Source: Marinobacter oulmenensis (GTDB lineage Bacteria; Pseudomonadota; Gammaproteobacteria; Pseudomonadales; Oleiphilaceae). Taken from it: a DNA stretch of 64,000 nt. The stretch spans positions 1-64,000 of the forward strand of contig NZ_JACHFE010000009.1 of NCBI RefSeq assembly GCF_014201735.1, in the 5' to 3' direction. Made by a program: the position numbers and the translations under genes. The notes beneath the pieces are model-generated. The model did no database searches. It had not been told where the DNA came from and worked only from the letters and a program-made list of their open reading frames with translations. Of this stretch, positions 27,605 through 37,182 are shown piece after piece. The stretch's first letter is position 1. Each line of letters opens with the position of its first letter.

Positions 27605-28415
27605 AAAAACGAGTATATTCCATGTCGGACCTCAAAAAAGTGCGACGACTTGGATTTATCAAGCTTTGAAGCATCATCCCGATATAAATGCCCCGGCAAC
27701 CGATACAATTCATTTTTTTGATATTAATTACCATAAAGGTGAAGCTTGGTATGAAGGTTTTTTTAAGAACGACGAAGAGAAAATAAGATTTGATCCTACT
27801 TACACATACATAAGAAGCAAGTGCGCGCCTGAGAGAATAAGTAAGTATAATCCAGATGCTAAGATAGTGCTTACCGCACGAAACCCTGTTGAGCGAGCAT
27901 TTTCCCATTATTGGCATGAGAAGAAAAAAGATAGATTCAACTTTAAGTTTGATGAACTATTTGAAAATTATGATCTTTTTGAGAACTGGATTGAGCCAGG
28001 AATGTATGCGATGCATTATCGTCGGTTCTTAGAGTTTTTTCCAAAAGAGCAAATAAAAATACTATTTTTGGAACAGCTCAGAGATGAACCTGAGAAGTTT
28101 TTTGAAGAAATTTGTGAGTTTACCGAAATAAGCAAAGATTACACGCCAGACATATTGCATAAGAAAGTAAATGCTGCGGGTCGATTTAAATCCCGAAGCC
28201 AGCGAAAAATTGAAACGTGGTCAAAAGCTCTGCCATTAATTAATCTTATCCTTCGAACGAAGGATAAGTTATCTTCAAGGAGAATAGAGAGCCTGGAGGA
28301 TGTGAGTGTCCCGGTAAGAAATAATCTAGTGGATGTGTTTTATGATGATGTCTGCCAACTTGAGGAGATCACGGGCAGGGATTTATCAAAATGGAAAATT
28401 AAATATGAAACGTAA
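27597..28415 (+). CDS. PAPS-dependent sulfotransferase
   Basis: The 272-residue protein has the 5'-phosphosulfate loop GPQKSATTW (about residues 11-19) and the 3'-phosphate-binding motif ARNPVERAFSHYWHE (about 94-108), the two diagnostic sites of the sulfotransferase_1/heparan N-deacetylase-sulfotransferase group. It would transfer sulfate from PAPS to a sugar hydroxyl or amine on the cytoplasmic side, before flipping. The start is probably TTG 27597 with GGAG upstream, overlapping the flippase stop; ATG 27555 lies inside the flippase. The downstream methyltransferase overlaps by 11 bases. The genes cysC, cysQ and the anion permease in this window supply or clear its cofactor. Confidence 0.88.
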   Translation: MSKKTSIFHVGPQKSATTWIYQALKHHPDINAPATDTIHFFDINYHKGEAWYEGFFKNDEEKIRFDPTYTYIRSKCAPERISKYNPDAKIVLTARNPVERAFSHYWHEKKKDRFNFKFDELFENYDLFENWIEPGMYAMHYRRFLEFFPKEQIKILFLEQLRDEPEKFFEEICEFTEISKDYTPDILHKKVNAAGRFKSRSQRKIETWSKALPLINLILRTKDKLSSRRIESLEDVSVPVRNNLVDVFYDDVCQLEEITGRDLSKWKIKYET

Positions 28416-29220
28416 ACTTATTAATTTAGCGACCAAGTTTAAAAATCATCTTCGTATTAGTGTCAATGAAATACAAGTGAACTTTGATACGAGGCACTAT
28501 ATATCTAAAAATTGGTTCTATCCAAGGTATTTTGGAGGGCGCCCACATGAACCATGTATATCTCGTTTGTTTTGCGATGAAATCGAGAAAGATTACGTGG
28601 TTTTTGATATTGGAGCCAATCAAGGTTATTTTACCGTTCTAAGCTCACAGCTTCTGGATAGCAGAGGTGCGGTTCATGCCTTCGAGTTAGACCCAGTGTT
28701 GATTCCCTTAGCTCAGAGTTCGTTAAAATTAAATAGTTATGAGTGTTCAGTATATTTTATACAGTGCGCAGTGTCAGATAAAGATGGTGATCTTTTAAGT
28801 TTTATTCCGCATATAGATGGAAATCCTACGACAAACTCTATACTTTATGAGAATAACTCGAACACAAAGACTATATCTCAGACTATCTCAATAGATTCAT
28901 ATTGTAGAAGGTTAAGTATAGCTCCTGACTTTATAAAGCTTGATGTGGAAGGTGCAGAGCGCCTCGCTTTAGTTGGTTTAGAAGAAACAATAAAAAGATG
29001 TAAACCTAAATTGTTGCTTGAGATACATCCTAAACAATTGAGAGAAGCTAAGGTGGACGTTGAGAGTGTCGCCAAATTGCTTATGCGATGGACTCCAGAT
29101 TACAATGTTTATCTTGTAGAAGATTATAGAGAAGAAAAAGATAATTATTTGAAAGAAATATCTCTAACTGAAATAACGTATGGTGAAAGGCCAGTTGTTT
29201 TGTACTTTAGGGTAGATTAA
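28405..29220 (+). CDS. FkbM-family SAM-dependent methyltransferase
   Basis: The 271-residue protein has the class I SAM motif VFDIGANQGYFT (about residues 66-77), acidic loop HAFELDP, and the FkbM-specific DFIKLDVEGAE (about 172-182) and LLLEIHP. FkbM enzymes O-methylate sugars or polyketides, so this one probably methylates a glycan hydroxyl. It starts inside the last codons of the sulfotransferase gene (ATGAAACGTAA overlap), so the two are translationally coupled and may act on the same unit. It is AT-rich like its neighbours. Confidence 0.87.
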   Translation: MKRKLINLATKFKNHLRISVNEIQVNFDTRHYISKNWFYPRYFGGRPHEPCISRLFCDEIEKDYVVFDIGANQGYFTVLSSQLLDSRGAVHAFELDPVLIPLAQSSLKLNSYECSVYFIQCAVSDKDGDLLSFIPHIDGNPTTNSILYENNSNTKTISQTISIDSYCRRLSIAPDFIKLDVEGAERLALVGLEETIKRCKPKLLLEIHPKQLREAKVDVESVAKLLMRWTPDYNVYLVEDYREEKDNYLKEISLTEITYGERPVVLYFRVD

Positions 29221-29221
29221 G

Positions 29222-30001
29222 TTGATAGTTTACTTACACGATATTCCGTATTCAGTAGGAAATAGGCTCGCGGCAAACAAAAAAAATATCGATACGGTAT
29301 TTTCAGTCGAGAAATGCCTGAAAAACAATCGTAACGTTTTGTTGACTGCGGACGACGGTTATAAAAGTGTTAAAAATTTATTGCCGCTACTTGAGAAATA
29401 TAATGTAAAGCTGATTTTTTTTATAACCACAGGGTTTTTGGATAAAAGTGTTTATCCCTATGAAGTTGAATTAAGTAACTTCCTAGAGAGAAATAGTGCA
29501 TTGTCTTATGAAGGAAAATCGCTCCTTCTCGAAGATGTTAGCGTAAAGGAAGAATTCTTTGGGATGGTGCATAAACAATTAAAATACTTGTCGTTAAGGG
29601 AAAGAAATAATCATATTGATAGCTTTTTTTTAGAAAATGGTGGTGGAAGAGAAGAGTATGTAGAAAACATTTTTGTGACTTGGCAAGACCTTCGAGAGCT
29701 TGCAAAACACCCATTAGTAGAAATAGGTTCTCATTGCGTTTCTCATGTTTTTTTGCCTAGTCAAGATCTCTCCACCATTATATTCGAACTGAAAGAGTCA
29801 AAGGCTAGAATTGAGCATGAACTCGGGAAAAAGGTAACTAAGTTATCCTATCCTTATGGTGGGAGTAACTTTAAAGTAAAAGTCCTAGCCAAAGCTTTAG
29901 GTTATAAAGAAACTTATGCTACCAATGATAAAAAGTACAATTTTATGGATAAAGGACGAGTGTCATTGAGTAAAAATGTACCCAGAAAATTGCGTGAATA
30001 G
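29222..30001 (+). CDS. Polysaccharide deacetylase-family protein (NodB/CE4)
   Basis: The 259-residue protein carries the NodB metal motif LLTADDGYKS (about residues 40-49; TADD instead of the usual TFDD), followed by KLIFFITTGFL, a long insert, and the metal ligands SHCVSH (about 171-176) and LSYPYGG. It has no signal peptide, so it would act on lipid-linked sugars in the cytoplasm. It could expose an amine that the sulfotransferase then N-sulfates, which is conjecture. The start is TTG 29222, one base after the previous stop. Confidence 0.82.
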   Translation: MIVYLHDIPYSVGNRLAANKKNIDTVFSVEKCLKNNRNVLLTADDGYKSVKNLLPLLEKYNVKLIFFITTGFLDKSVYPYEVELSNFLERNSALSYEGKSLLLEDVSVKEEFFGMVHKQLKYLSLRERNNHIDSFFLENGGGREEYVENIFVTWQDLRELAKHPLVEIGSHCVSHVFLPSQDLSTIIFELKESKARIEHELGKKVTKLSYPYGGSNFKVKVLAKALGYKETYATNDKKYNFMDKGRVSLSKNVPRKLRE

Positions 30002-30056
30002 ATTGCAGCGAGATAAACATATGCTTGTTGACTGAGGCCTAGATGAAAAGGTTGAC

Positions 30057-30257
30057 ATGAATATAGCTGAAAAAGCACTCGTTATTGTGCCTCCATTCTG
30101 GTGAGAACGGAACGGATGACTGCCTTTTCTCAATATATTCCCAAACAAACATTTGGATTTTCTCCCGGACTCCCCCAATCGAGTTGACACCCATGGATAT
30201 GTTCTGGACTACTCTCGTATTTACAAGGCTTCGTGGAAGTACGGTGTGGTCATTTGA
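30057..30257 (+). pseudogene. Short gene remnant with two in-frame TGA codons
   Basis: In one frame the sequence reads MNIAEKALVIVPPFW, TGA, four codons, TGA, then 45 protein-like residues including PFLNIFPNKHLDFLPDSPN and THGYVLDYSRIYKASWKYG before a third TGA. Codon usage looks like real coding sequence on both sides of the stops. I cannot name the family. It most likely records a lost gene between the deacetylase and the glycosyltransferase. The rest of 30002-30293 shows nothing else recognisable. Confidence 0.45.
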
Positions 30258-30293
30258 GTTGCTGATTTAAGTGTACGTTTCTAAGGTTTCATA

Positions 30294-31259
30294 ATGGAAA
30301 AAGGCCCCTTTTTCAGTGTTGTAATACCCCTCTTCAACAAAAAACCTCATATAAAGAGAAGTATTAGGTCAGTTTTGCGGCAGAAGTATTCTGATTTTGA
30401 GCTGATTGTCGTTGATGATGGTTCTACCGATGAGGGACTTCATGAGCTTGAAGAGTTTTCAGATGATCGACTGAAATCGTTTAGGAAATCTAACGGAGGG
30501 GTTTCGTCCGCTAGAAACCTAGGAATAGAAAAATCAAAGTCAAAATATATCGCTTTTCTTGACGCAGATGATGAATGGGAACCACTCTTTCTGAGTAATA
30601 TTTACGGAATGATTCAGAAGTACCCCAGAGCGGGAATGTATACAGCGTCTTTTACGTTGATCGATAGGACTAATACGCGAACAAAAATTGTAGGAAATGG
30701 TCTGACGGAGTTGAGCAGTAGGGAATATTTCCGGGCCTGCAGGAAGCGGAAAGCGACGATAAATAACTCATCTTCAACGGTTGTCAGGCGTGACTTGTTG
30801 CTGAAGGCTTGTTGTTTTAGCGAAACGCTTGACACTTACGAAGACTGGAATCTCTGGTATAAAATTGCTCTGATGTCTAATGTAGTGAGCACATCAGAGG
30901 TGTTAGTGAATATATACCGGGATGCTATAAATCGTAGCGATGTTGATAAACCCCTCACTAAATATTTGCTGGCGTATGAGACCCTTGTCTGTGATATAGA
31001 AAGGTTCGTCCAGATTAATGATCTTGAGTTGAAAGAGGTTACGCCTGTCTTTTGTGAAAAAATTCAGAGTTTATTGAAAGGCGGCGTGGTGGCGAAGAAC
31101 TGGGAGTTTATTGTTAATCTGAAAAAATCGGAATTGTACAAGTATTCAAGCTTCTCGCAACGTATATTGCTTTCTCCACTGGTTTTTCAGGCGTTATTGG
31201 GCGTCTATGAAGTTCTTGTTCATTTAGGGATCTATGGGTATCGACGGCGCCGAAAATAG
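30294..31259 (+). CDS. Family 2 glycosyltransferase
   Basis: The 321-residue GT-A enzyme begins FFSVVIPLFNKKPHIKRSI and shows VVDDGSTDEG (about residues 39-48), GGVSSARNLGIEKS and the DxD-type metal site FLDADDEWEP (about 87-96), with TYEDWNLWYK near 180. It probably adds one sugar of the repeat unit to undecaprenyl-diphospho-linked acceptor. The C-terminus has a short hydrophobic patch (LLSPLVFQALLGVYEVLVHLG). It is AT-rich. The donor sugar cannot be read from the sequence. Confidence 0.88.
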   Translation: MEKGPFFSVVIPLFNKKPHIKRSIRSVLRQKYSDFELIVVDDGSTDEGLHELEEFSDDRLKSFRKSNGGVSSARNLGIEKSKSKYIAFLDADDEWEPLFLSNIYGMIQKYPRAGMYTASFTLIDRTNTRTKIVGNGLTELSSREYFRACRKRKATINNSSSTVVRRDLLLKACCFSETLDTYEDWNLWYKIALMSNVVSTSEVLVNIYRDAINRSDVDKPLTKYLLAYETLVCDIERFVQINDLELKEVTPVFCEKIQSLLKGGVVAKNWEFIVNLKKSELYKYSSFSQRILLSPLVFQALLGVYEVLVHLGIYGYRRRRK

Positions 31260-31549
31260 CAATATCAGTTTTTCTACATGAAATAGGATTCCCTCCGGTG
31301 AATTTAACAACCAATCACAGCATCGCTCATTATCTCACTTAGTATATCCAAGCCGACGCGCTTCCGTGCGATAGCGGTAAATTTTCCTTAATAGATTGAT
31401 TACTGAATTACTCAATCACTCGGTTTATGAGTGTGTGAGAAACCTTTTTGATGTTTTGCCGTTCTTGAAACACTGCTAAAGCAAGCTTTTAGGGGCGGTA
31501 CAGCAGGTGTTTTAATAAACCTATCATCACCAAAAAAATCTCATTTTAC

Positions 31550-32704
31550 GTGGGCATAGTTTTGTCAGATATTTCGATAAAGAGTATAACCGTAGTCACA
31601 CCAAGTTTTCCGTCAGATCGACTTCCGGAGAGAGGAGCGTTTGTGGAAAACCTGGTTCGGCAGTGGTGCGAATGTGAATTGTCGGTAAAGGTTGTTGCCC
31701 CAATATCACTGGTGAATCACCTGAAATCCTTGAAGTATAGAAAAGATAGAAGCCTTTCACTACAAGGTATTAATAGAATACATCGGCCAAAATATCTGAC
31801 TTTTTCAAATAAAAAGCTCGGCCCATTTGATCTTTCGTCTATCTCTCAAAACAGCTTCGTAAAATCCGCTAACAAGGTGCTGATGAACGACATCGATCAT
31901 GAGATTTTTTACGGTAAGTTCCTGTTTTCCGGTGCCTATTCGGCAGCGCTAGCCGGAATGAAATATAACTTGCCATCCTTCGGTGACATTGGGGAATCGA
32001 TTTCCTTTCAATCACTTACAAAGGAAAGGCGGGAACTAGCAAAATGGATTATTCAGGAATTGACGGGGATTGTATGCGTTTCGTCTAGGCTGAGGGACGA
32101 AATATTAGCATTGGGCGCGAGTCCGGAAAAAATATTGTTAGCACCTAACGAAGCGGATCCGAAAAGATTCAAAAAGCTAGATCGTGCTGAGTGCAGACGA
32201 ACTCTAAACTTACCAATCGATGCCAAGATAGTTGCATTCACTGGCCATTTTATTGAAAGAAAGGGGCCTTTGAGGTTATTGAAAGCTTTGAATCAACTGG
32301 ATAACGTTTATGGCATATTTATGGGTAGGGGCAAACAGGTGCCGACGGGAGAAAAGGTTTTGCACGCAGGGCCAGTATCAAATAGTCAATTACCTGTTTG
32401 GCTTAACGCTTCAGATATATTTGTTTTACCGACTCTATCGGAGGGAAGCTGTAATGCCGTAACTGAAGCGTTGGCTTGTGGGTTGCCGGTCATAACCTCG
32501 GATATTGATGATATGAAATCACAGTTTACGAATCAAAAAGTTTTTTTTATAGATCCTTATGATTCAACGCAGATTGCCAACTTGATTATGAATTATTTTG
32601 AATACGATGCTTTGAGTTGCAATAATGAAAAGGGAAATGGCATTGTTGGACAAGCCAGAGGCGCGAAAATAGCGACATGGATTGGCAATCAAGTCAGGAA
32701 GTAA
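31550..32704 (+). CDS. Family 4 glycosyltransferase
   Basis: The 384-residue GT-B protein has the N-terminal VVTPSFPSDRLPERGAFVEN, a central ILLAPNEADPKRF before the second Rossmann domain, GHFIERKGPLRLLKAL, and the donor-site segment LPTLSEGSCNAVTEALACGL with the E-x7-E pattern. It would transfer a sugar during repeat-unit assembly. GTG 31550 is the only early start; the family fold starts about 12 residues in. The 290 bases before it (31260-31549) contain no recognised gene. Confidence 0.87.
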   Translation: MGIVLSDISIKSITVVTPSFPSDRLPERGAFVENLVRQWCECELSVKVVAPISLVNHLKSLKYRKDRSLSLQGINRIHRPKYLTFSNKKLGPFDLSSISQNSFVKSANKVLMNDIDHEIFYGKFLFSGAYSAALAGMKYNLPSFGDIGESISFQSLTKERRELAKWIIQELTGIVCVSSRLRDEILALGASPEKILLAPNEADPKRFKKLDRAECRRTLNLPIDAKIVAFTGHFIERKGPLRLLKALNQLDNVYGIFMGRGKQVPTGEKVLHAGPVSNSQLPVWLNASDIFVLPTLSEGSCNAVTEALACGLPVITSDIDDMKSQFTNQKVFFIDPYDSTQIANLIMNYFEYDALSCNNEKGNGIVGQARGAKIATWIGNQVRK

Positions 32705-33256
32705 TCGAAATATATCCTTATCTCAATCGTCAAATTTAAGTAGCTCTAATTGCCATAGTGTTGGCTCCATCGGTAAAGGCTCTTAACATGATTATCGCAG
32801 ATATTTGCTAGCACCGACCTATTCTATCCCTTGCTTTTGGATGAAGACGCAACCTACAAGATCATCGGAGACTACTTTTCCTTTTCGTCTTCGGGATAAT
32901 GATAGCCGGCAACCAGGACATTTAGGGCCGAGTAGCATCGGCACATTGGGGAGGTGCTGTTGTGTTTTTTTGCGACCAATGCTGTCCATCCCAACGTGGC
33001 ACGAAGGTGAATACAAACTGCTTGCTGCACCAGTGCTACGCGAAAGCAACGAGCTTTGCACGGATGTTTAAACAGATATCAACTGAGTGGTTTAATAGCT
33101 GACTAATCGGTCTAGAGAAAACTTGGGCTACAGGAACATCAGAAGAAGTTTCTTTGTGTGAATATCCCCGAGCACTAGTTCTAGTTATTGTTTGAATTCA
33201 GAATGCTAATGGAATTTATTTAGAGTACTCTTTAAAGCCACGGATTATACAAAGTT
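32705..33256 (+). other. 552-base gap with fragments of lost coding sequence
   Basis: No intact gene is seen. Protein-like stretches appear in different frames, such as STDLFYPLLLDEDATYKIIG at about 32811-32870 and PTWHEGEYKLLAAPVLRESN ending near 33050, each ended by a stop. Base composition in 32800-33060 is more GC-rich than in the flanking genes. This suggests a remnant of an older gene, but I cannot identify it. The final 170 bases are AT-rich and may hold a promoter for the polymerase gene. Confidence 0.35.
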
Positions 33257-34354
33257 ATGGCGGTTTATTGGGCAATATTGTTGGCGGGGATCTTCTCATC
33301 ATTACTGAATTTTATAAAAGGATTTCGTGTAGGTGGTGGGCTTCTTTTTATTTATTTTTATGCTTTTTTAGTATTTATAGCAGGGTTTAAGTATGGGTCT
33401 ATAGATTATTTTGGCTACAAGCATCTATACGACTCAGTAAGCTTTTCCGATTTTTCGGTACCATTCTTTAATACGGGAAAGGGGGTAACAGGTTCTGAGT
33501 TCATATGGGCTAGTTTAAGCTCACTATCAAAGTTTCTGGAATTTCCTTACGAGTTTTTTGTCTTTTTTATAGCTACACTTAGTATTTCAATCAAGTTCTA
33601 TTTTTTTCAGAAATGGACTCCATATTTTATTGTCGCCGTTGTAGCCTATATAGCGTTCGGGTTTGTTAAGGATATGGGGCAGCTTAGGAACGGACTGGCT
33701 TCAGCAATTTTGTTGTTTACCATAGTTCCTCTGATAAATCGCAGTTTTCTATCGTTTGTATTTGTCTGCTTTTTGGCTTTCGGTGTTCAGTCGTATGCTA
33801 TTGTTTCTTTGCCTCTATACTTTTTTTACCTTTTTTTTAAGTTATCGAAGAAAGTTGTTCTCCCGGTATTTTTTTTAGTTTTGATTTTTTCTTTGTTTTT
33901 TGACTTCTCGACGTTCGTGGTTTTTATTTCAGAGAACTTTTCTATAGTCTCAGAATCCTTGGCCAGGAAGCTTGCAGGTTATGCTAGTGAAGCCCAAGCA
34001 CAAGCTAGTCTTATATCCTTGACTGGCCTAATTTACACCTCTGTATCTGTTATCTTTATCCTTTTCAAGGATAGAGTGTTTTATAGGAGCAAAGAGCTTT
34101 TTTGTGTGGGTGTTGTATTTGTCTATGGCGTACTTTTGTTCGCTATTACTATTGACGTTCCGACAATGGGGGCTCGGAGTTTGGATATGTTTTCGAGTGG
34201 ATTTTTTCCATTGTTGATTGCTCTTTCCCTTAATTTTTTCAGAGGCGCTTATAAATACTTGTTTTTGACGGCTTCATTAGGGTTCTGCTTCGTGAAAATG
34301 TTTTCGAGCATTACCGAGTTTGCGCCTTATCAGAATATACTTTTTATGAGTTGA
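33257..34354 (+). CDS. EpsG-type Wzy polysaccharide polymerase
   Basis: The 365-residue, very hydrophobic protein has about 10 membrane segments. It shows EpsG-family features: GFKYGSIDYFGYKHLYDSV in the first periplasmic loop, GSEFIWASLSSLSKFL, and FGFVKDMGQLRNGLASAIL, which contains the conserved RNGLA segment. This is the expected polymerase of a Wzx/Wzy pathway and complements the flippase and Wzz in the locus. Codons are strongly AT-rich. It starts ATG 33257. Confidence 0.85.
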   Translation: MAVYWAILLAGIFSSLLNFIKGFRVGGGLLFIYFYAFLVFIAGFKYGSIDYFGYKHLYDSVSFSDFSVPFFNTGKGVTGSEFIWASLSSLSKFLEFPYEFFVFFIATLSISIKFYFFQKWTPYFIVAVVAYIAFGFVKDMGQLRNGLASAILLFTIVPLINRSFLSFVFVCFLAFGVQSYAIVSLPLYFFYLFFKLSKKVVLPVFFLVLIFSLFFDFSTFVVFISENFSIVSESLARKLAGYASEAQAQASLISLTGLIYTSVSVIFILFKDRVFYRSKELFCVGVVFVYGVLLFAITIDVPTMGARSLDMFSSGFFPLLIALSLNFFRGAYKYLFLTASLGFCFVKMFSSITEFAPYQNILFMS

Positions 34355-34377
34355 TATTCTGAGTATGATAGGTTTAT

Positions 34378-34683
34378 TTGCTACTACTGGAGCTGAATAC
34401 GAACCCTCGCCCCTCTTTTTCAGGTTACGCTCCTACGTATGATACTGAGAGTACTATCGATGATGATTGGTCCAGATTCCAAAAACAGGTGCTATTCTTA
34501 GTTGGTTTGTTGACCAATTTCTGGTCAGAGAAATATCCCTATTTTTTTGAAGCCTCAATGCCAGAAGAATTCACCAGAAATTGGATTTTCAATTTGTTGT
34601 CTCCCCTTATTTTAGGTGCCTATGTATCCAGCAAGGAACTGATTACGAGCGCTGTAGTATCGCATCTTGTTTATGGCCTTTAA
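34378..34683 (+). CDS. Small unassigned reading frame, 101 residues
   Basis: The frame starts TTG 34378 and encodes a soluble-to-amphipathic protein with one hydrophobic stretch near its end (FNLLSPLILGAYV). I recognise no family. It fills the gap between the polymerase and wecC, with normal AT-rich codon use. It could be a real small gene or a fragment of a lost one. No ribosome site of quality is visible. Confidence 0.3.
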   Translation: MLLLELNTNPRPSFSGYAPTYDTESTIDDDWSRFQKQVLFLVGLLTNFWSEKYPYFFEASMPEEFTRNWIFNLLSPLILGAYVSSKELITSAVVSHLVYGL

Positions 34684-34747
34684 ATCTCAAAGTAAAATGG
34701 TTTTCAATATCCTTATTTTACCAACGTATTAAGTCCAAAGGGTTTTT

Positions 34748-36025
34748 ATGCATTATTCTAAAATTTGTATGGTTGGGTTAGGTTATATCGGCCTTCCAAC
34801 GGCAGCCGTAATAGCGTCTAGAAAGTGTAAGGTGATTGGTTTGGACGTCGACCCAAACGTTGTGGATACCATAAATAAAGGCGACATTCATATTGTCGAG
34901 CCAGATCTGGATATGATTGTCCACGCTGCTGTGAGCGAGGGTTACCTCCGGGCCACACTTGAGGCCGAGCCGGCAGATGCCTTTTTGGTGGCAGTGCCTA
35001 CGCCATTCAAGACGGAAGCAGGCAAAACTCATGTTCCGGATTTGAGATATATCGAATCCGCGGCCAAGTCGATCGCTCCGGTTCTTGAAAAAGGGAACTT
35101 GGTGATTTTGGAATCCACCTCTCCTGTTGGGGCGACGGAACAGCTTGCTGACTGGTTGGCGGAAGCAAGACCGGACCTGACGTTTCCGCAAAAGAACGGG
35201 GAGCGCTCGGACATTCGCATTGCCCACTGTCCTGAAAGGGTCCTGCCTGGCCATGTCATAGGGGAGCTGGTCGCCAACGACCGGGTAATCGGCGGTTTGA
35301 CTCCAGCTTGCTCGGAAGCCGCATGTCGTCTTTACGACATTTTTGTGGAAGGTGAGTGTATTACCACTACCGCGCGAACAGCGGAGATGGCCAAGCTTAC
35401 CGAAAATAGTTTCCGAGACGTGAATATCGCCTTTGCTAATGAGTTATCGCTGATTTGCGACAAGCTCGACATCGATGTGTGGGAGCTTATTGACCTGGCA
35501 AATCGACACCCACGCGTTGATATACTGAAACCTGGGCCGGGCGTTGGCGGGCACTGTATTGCTGTGGATCCGTGGTTTATTGTCAGCGAAACTCCGGAGC
35601 AGGCGCGATTAATTCGCATGGCTAGGGAGGTAAATGATTCCAAGCCACAGTGGGTAATAGACAAGGTCAAATCAGCCATAGGCGAGTTCTTGCAGCAGCA
35701 CTCTGATCGTACATCAAAGGATGTAAGAGTGGCGATATTTGGGCTTGCATTCAAGCCAGATATTGATGATCTTCGTGAAAGCCCTTCCTTGGCAATTGCG
35801 GAACAGTTGGCACAATCCCTGGCAGGTTCTTTGATGGTTGTTGAACCGAATATTGAGGTTGCTCCTGCGTCACTAACCAGAGCTTCGCTGGTGAGCAGCG
35901 ATGAAGCCATCGAGCAGGCTGACATTTGCGTTGTTATGGTCGCGCATCGGGAATTCAAAGGGTTAGACTTTTCCGGAAAACCAGCTGAATTTATTATTGA
36001 TGTGGTAGCAAGCGGGCGAGCTTAA
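34748..36025 (+). CDS. wecC: UDP-N-acetyl-D-mannosamine dehydrogenase WecC
   Basis: The 425-residue enzyme oxidises UDP-ManNAc to UDP-ManNAcA. It has the NAD site MVGLGYIGLPTAAVIAS near residue 8, the middle PTPFK segment, LTENSFRDVNIAFANELSLI, and the catalytic Cys in GVGGHCIAVDPWF (about 262-274). The C-terminal UDP-binding part has GLAFKPDIDDLRESPS. The GGHCIAVDP type motif separates it from Ugd. It is followed 12 bases later by wecB. GC content rises again from this gene onward. Confidence 0.93.
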   Translation: MHYSKICMVGLGYIGLPTAAVIASRKCKVIGLDVDPNVVDTINKGDIHIVEPDLDMIVHAAVSEGYLRATLEAEPADAFLVAVPTPFKTEAGKTHVPDLRYIESAAKSIAPVLEKGNLVILESTSPVGATEQLADWLAEARPDLTFPQKNGERSDIRIAHCPERVLPGHVIGELVANDRVIGGLTPACSEAACRLYDIFVEGECITTTARTAEMAKLTENSFRDVNIAFANELSLICDKLDIDVWELIDLANRHPRVDILKPGPGVGGHCIAVDPWFIVSETPEQARLIRMAREVNDSKPQWVIDKVKSAIGEFLQQHSDRTSKDVRVAIFGLAFKPDIDDLRESPSLAIAEQLAQSLAGSLMVVEPNIEVAPASLTRASLVSSDEAIEQADICVVMVAHREFKGLDFSGKPAEFIIDVVASGRA

Positions 36026-36037
36026 AAAGGGGATTTA

Positions 36038-37177
36038 GTGAAAGTTTTAGCTGTTTTTGGAACGCGGCCTGAAGCCATTAAAATGGCCCCAGTGGTGTTG
36101 GCGCTGCAGGATGATGATCGGTTTGAATCGGTATTGTGCGTAACCGGTCAGCACCGGGAAATGCTGGACCAGGTGTTGTCCTTATTTTCTCTGGTACCGG
36201 ATTATGACCTGAGCATTATGAAGCCCGGCCAAGACCTAACGGATGTGACTACCGGTATTCTCCAGGGCATGCGGAGCGTTCTGGCAGAAGCGAAGCCAGA
36301 CTTGGTGCTGGTCCATGGAGATACCGCCACTACTTTCGCCGCGACACTGGCAGCGTATTATCAGCAGATTCCGGTGGGGCATGTGGAAGCCGGTTTGCGT
36401 ACAGGTAACCTGTATTCCCCCTGGCCGGAAGAGGCCAACCGAAAGCTGACTGGGGCGCTGGCAGCAGTGCATTTTGCCCCCACGCAGAGATCTGCCGATA
36501 ACCTACTGGCTGAGGGCGTTGCTGATGAGAAGGTACATGTTACCGGCAACACAGTGATCGACGCCCTCTTCCGGATTGTTGAGCGTTTTGATAAGGATTC
36601 TGAACTGGCAGGCTCTTTGGCGGACCAGTTTCCATTTTTGAATCCCGAAAGGCGTATGGTTTTGGTTACCGGTCACCGCCGAGAGAGCTTTGGAGGAGGG
36701 TTCGAGCGTATCTGTGAAGCCCTGAACCGAACGGCCCGTGCCTTTCCAGATGTTGACATCGTGTACCCGGTACACCTGAACCCCAATGTGCGGGAGCCAG
36801 TAAATCGTTTACTGAAAGGGTTGAAAAATGTGCACTTGATAGAACCGCTGGACTATCTGCCGTTTGTGTACCTAATGAGCCGTTCTTATCTGATTCTGAC
36901 CGATTCCGGTGGTATTCAGGAGGAAGCGCCTTCACTGGGTAAGCCGGTTCTGGTTATGCGTGACACTACTGAACGGCCTGAAGCTGTGGATGCAGGTACT
37001 GTTGAGTTGGTTGGCACGAATGTTGAGCGTATTTTCGAGCGGGTTCAGGCTTTGTTGGATGATGAGAATACCTATCAGAAGATGAGTTTGGCGCATAATC
37101 CCTATGGTGATGGGAACGCTTCCAGCCGAATCTTGGACGCTATCTTGTGGCGTGGTTTCGCTTTTAATGTTACGTAA
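36038..37177 (+). CDS. wecB: UDP-N-acetylglucosamine 2-epimerase WecB
   Basis: The 379-residue enzyme interconverts UDP-GlcNAc and UDP-ManNAc, the substrate of WecC. Motifs are [60 protein letters not shown] (catalytic region) and [20 protein letters not shown], all in their standard places. The start is GTG 36038 behind an AAAGGGG ribosome site. Together with wecC it implies N-acetylmannosaminuronate in the glycan. Confidence 0.95.
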   Translation: MKVLAVFGTRPEAIKMAPVVLALQDDDRFESVLCVTGQHREMLDQVLSLFSLVPDYDLSIMKPGQDLTDVTTGILQGMRSVLAEAKPDLVLVHGDTATTFAATLAAYYQQIPVGHVEAGLRTGNLYSPWPEEANRKLTGALAAVHFAPTQRSADNLLAEGVADEKVHVTGNTVIDALFRIVERFDKDSELAGSLADQFPFLNPERRMVLVTGHRRESFGGGFERICEALNRTARAFPDVDIVYPVHLNPNVREPVNRLLKGLKNVHLIEPLDYLPFVYLMSRSYLILTDSGGIQEEAPSLGKPVLVMRDTTERPEAVDAGTVELVGTNVERIFERVQALLDDENTYQKMSLAHNPYGDGNASSRILDAILWRGFAFNVT

Positions 37178-37182
37178 AAATT

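Noticed and set aside
30102-30119. In-frame TGA codons as selenocysteine or recoding
   Set aside because: No selenoprotein family, no SECIS-like hairpin was seen, and nearby genes use TGA as a normal stop. Decay explains it better.
31494-31500. Second ops-like sequence GGCGGTA before the glycosyltransferase at 31550
   Set aside because: Only the first 7 of 12 ops bases match; the GCGTG half, needed for RfaH contact, is absent.
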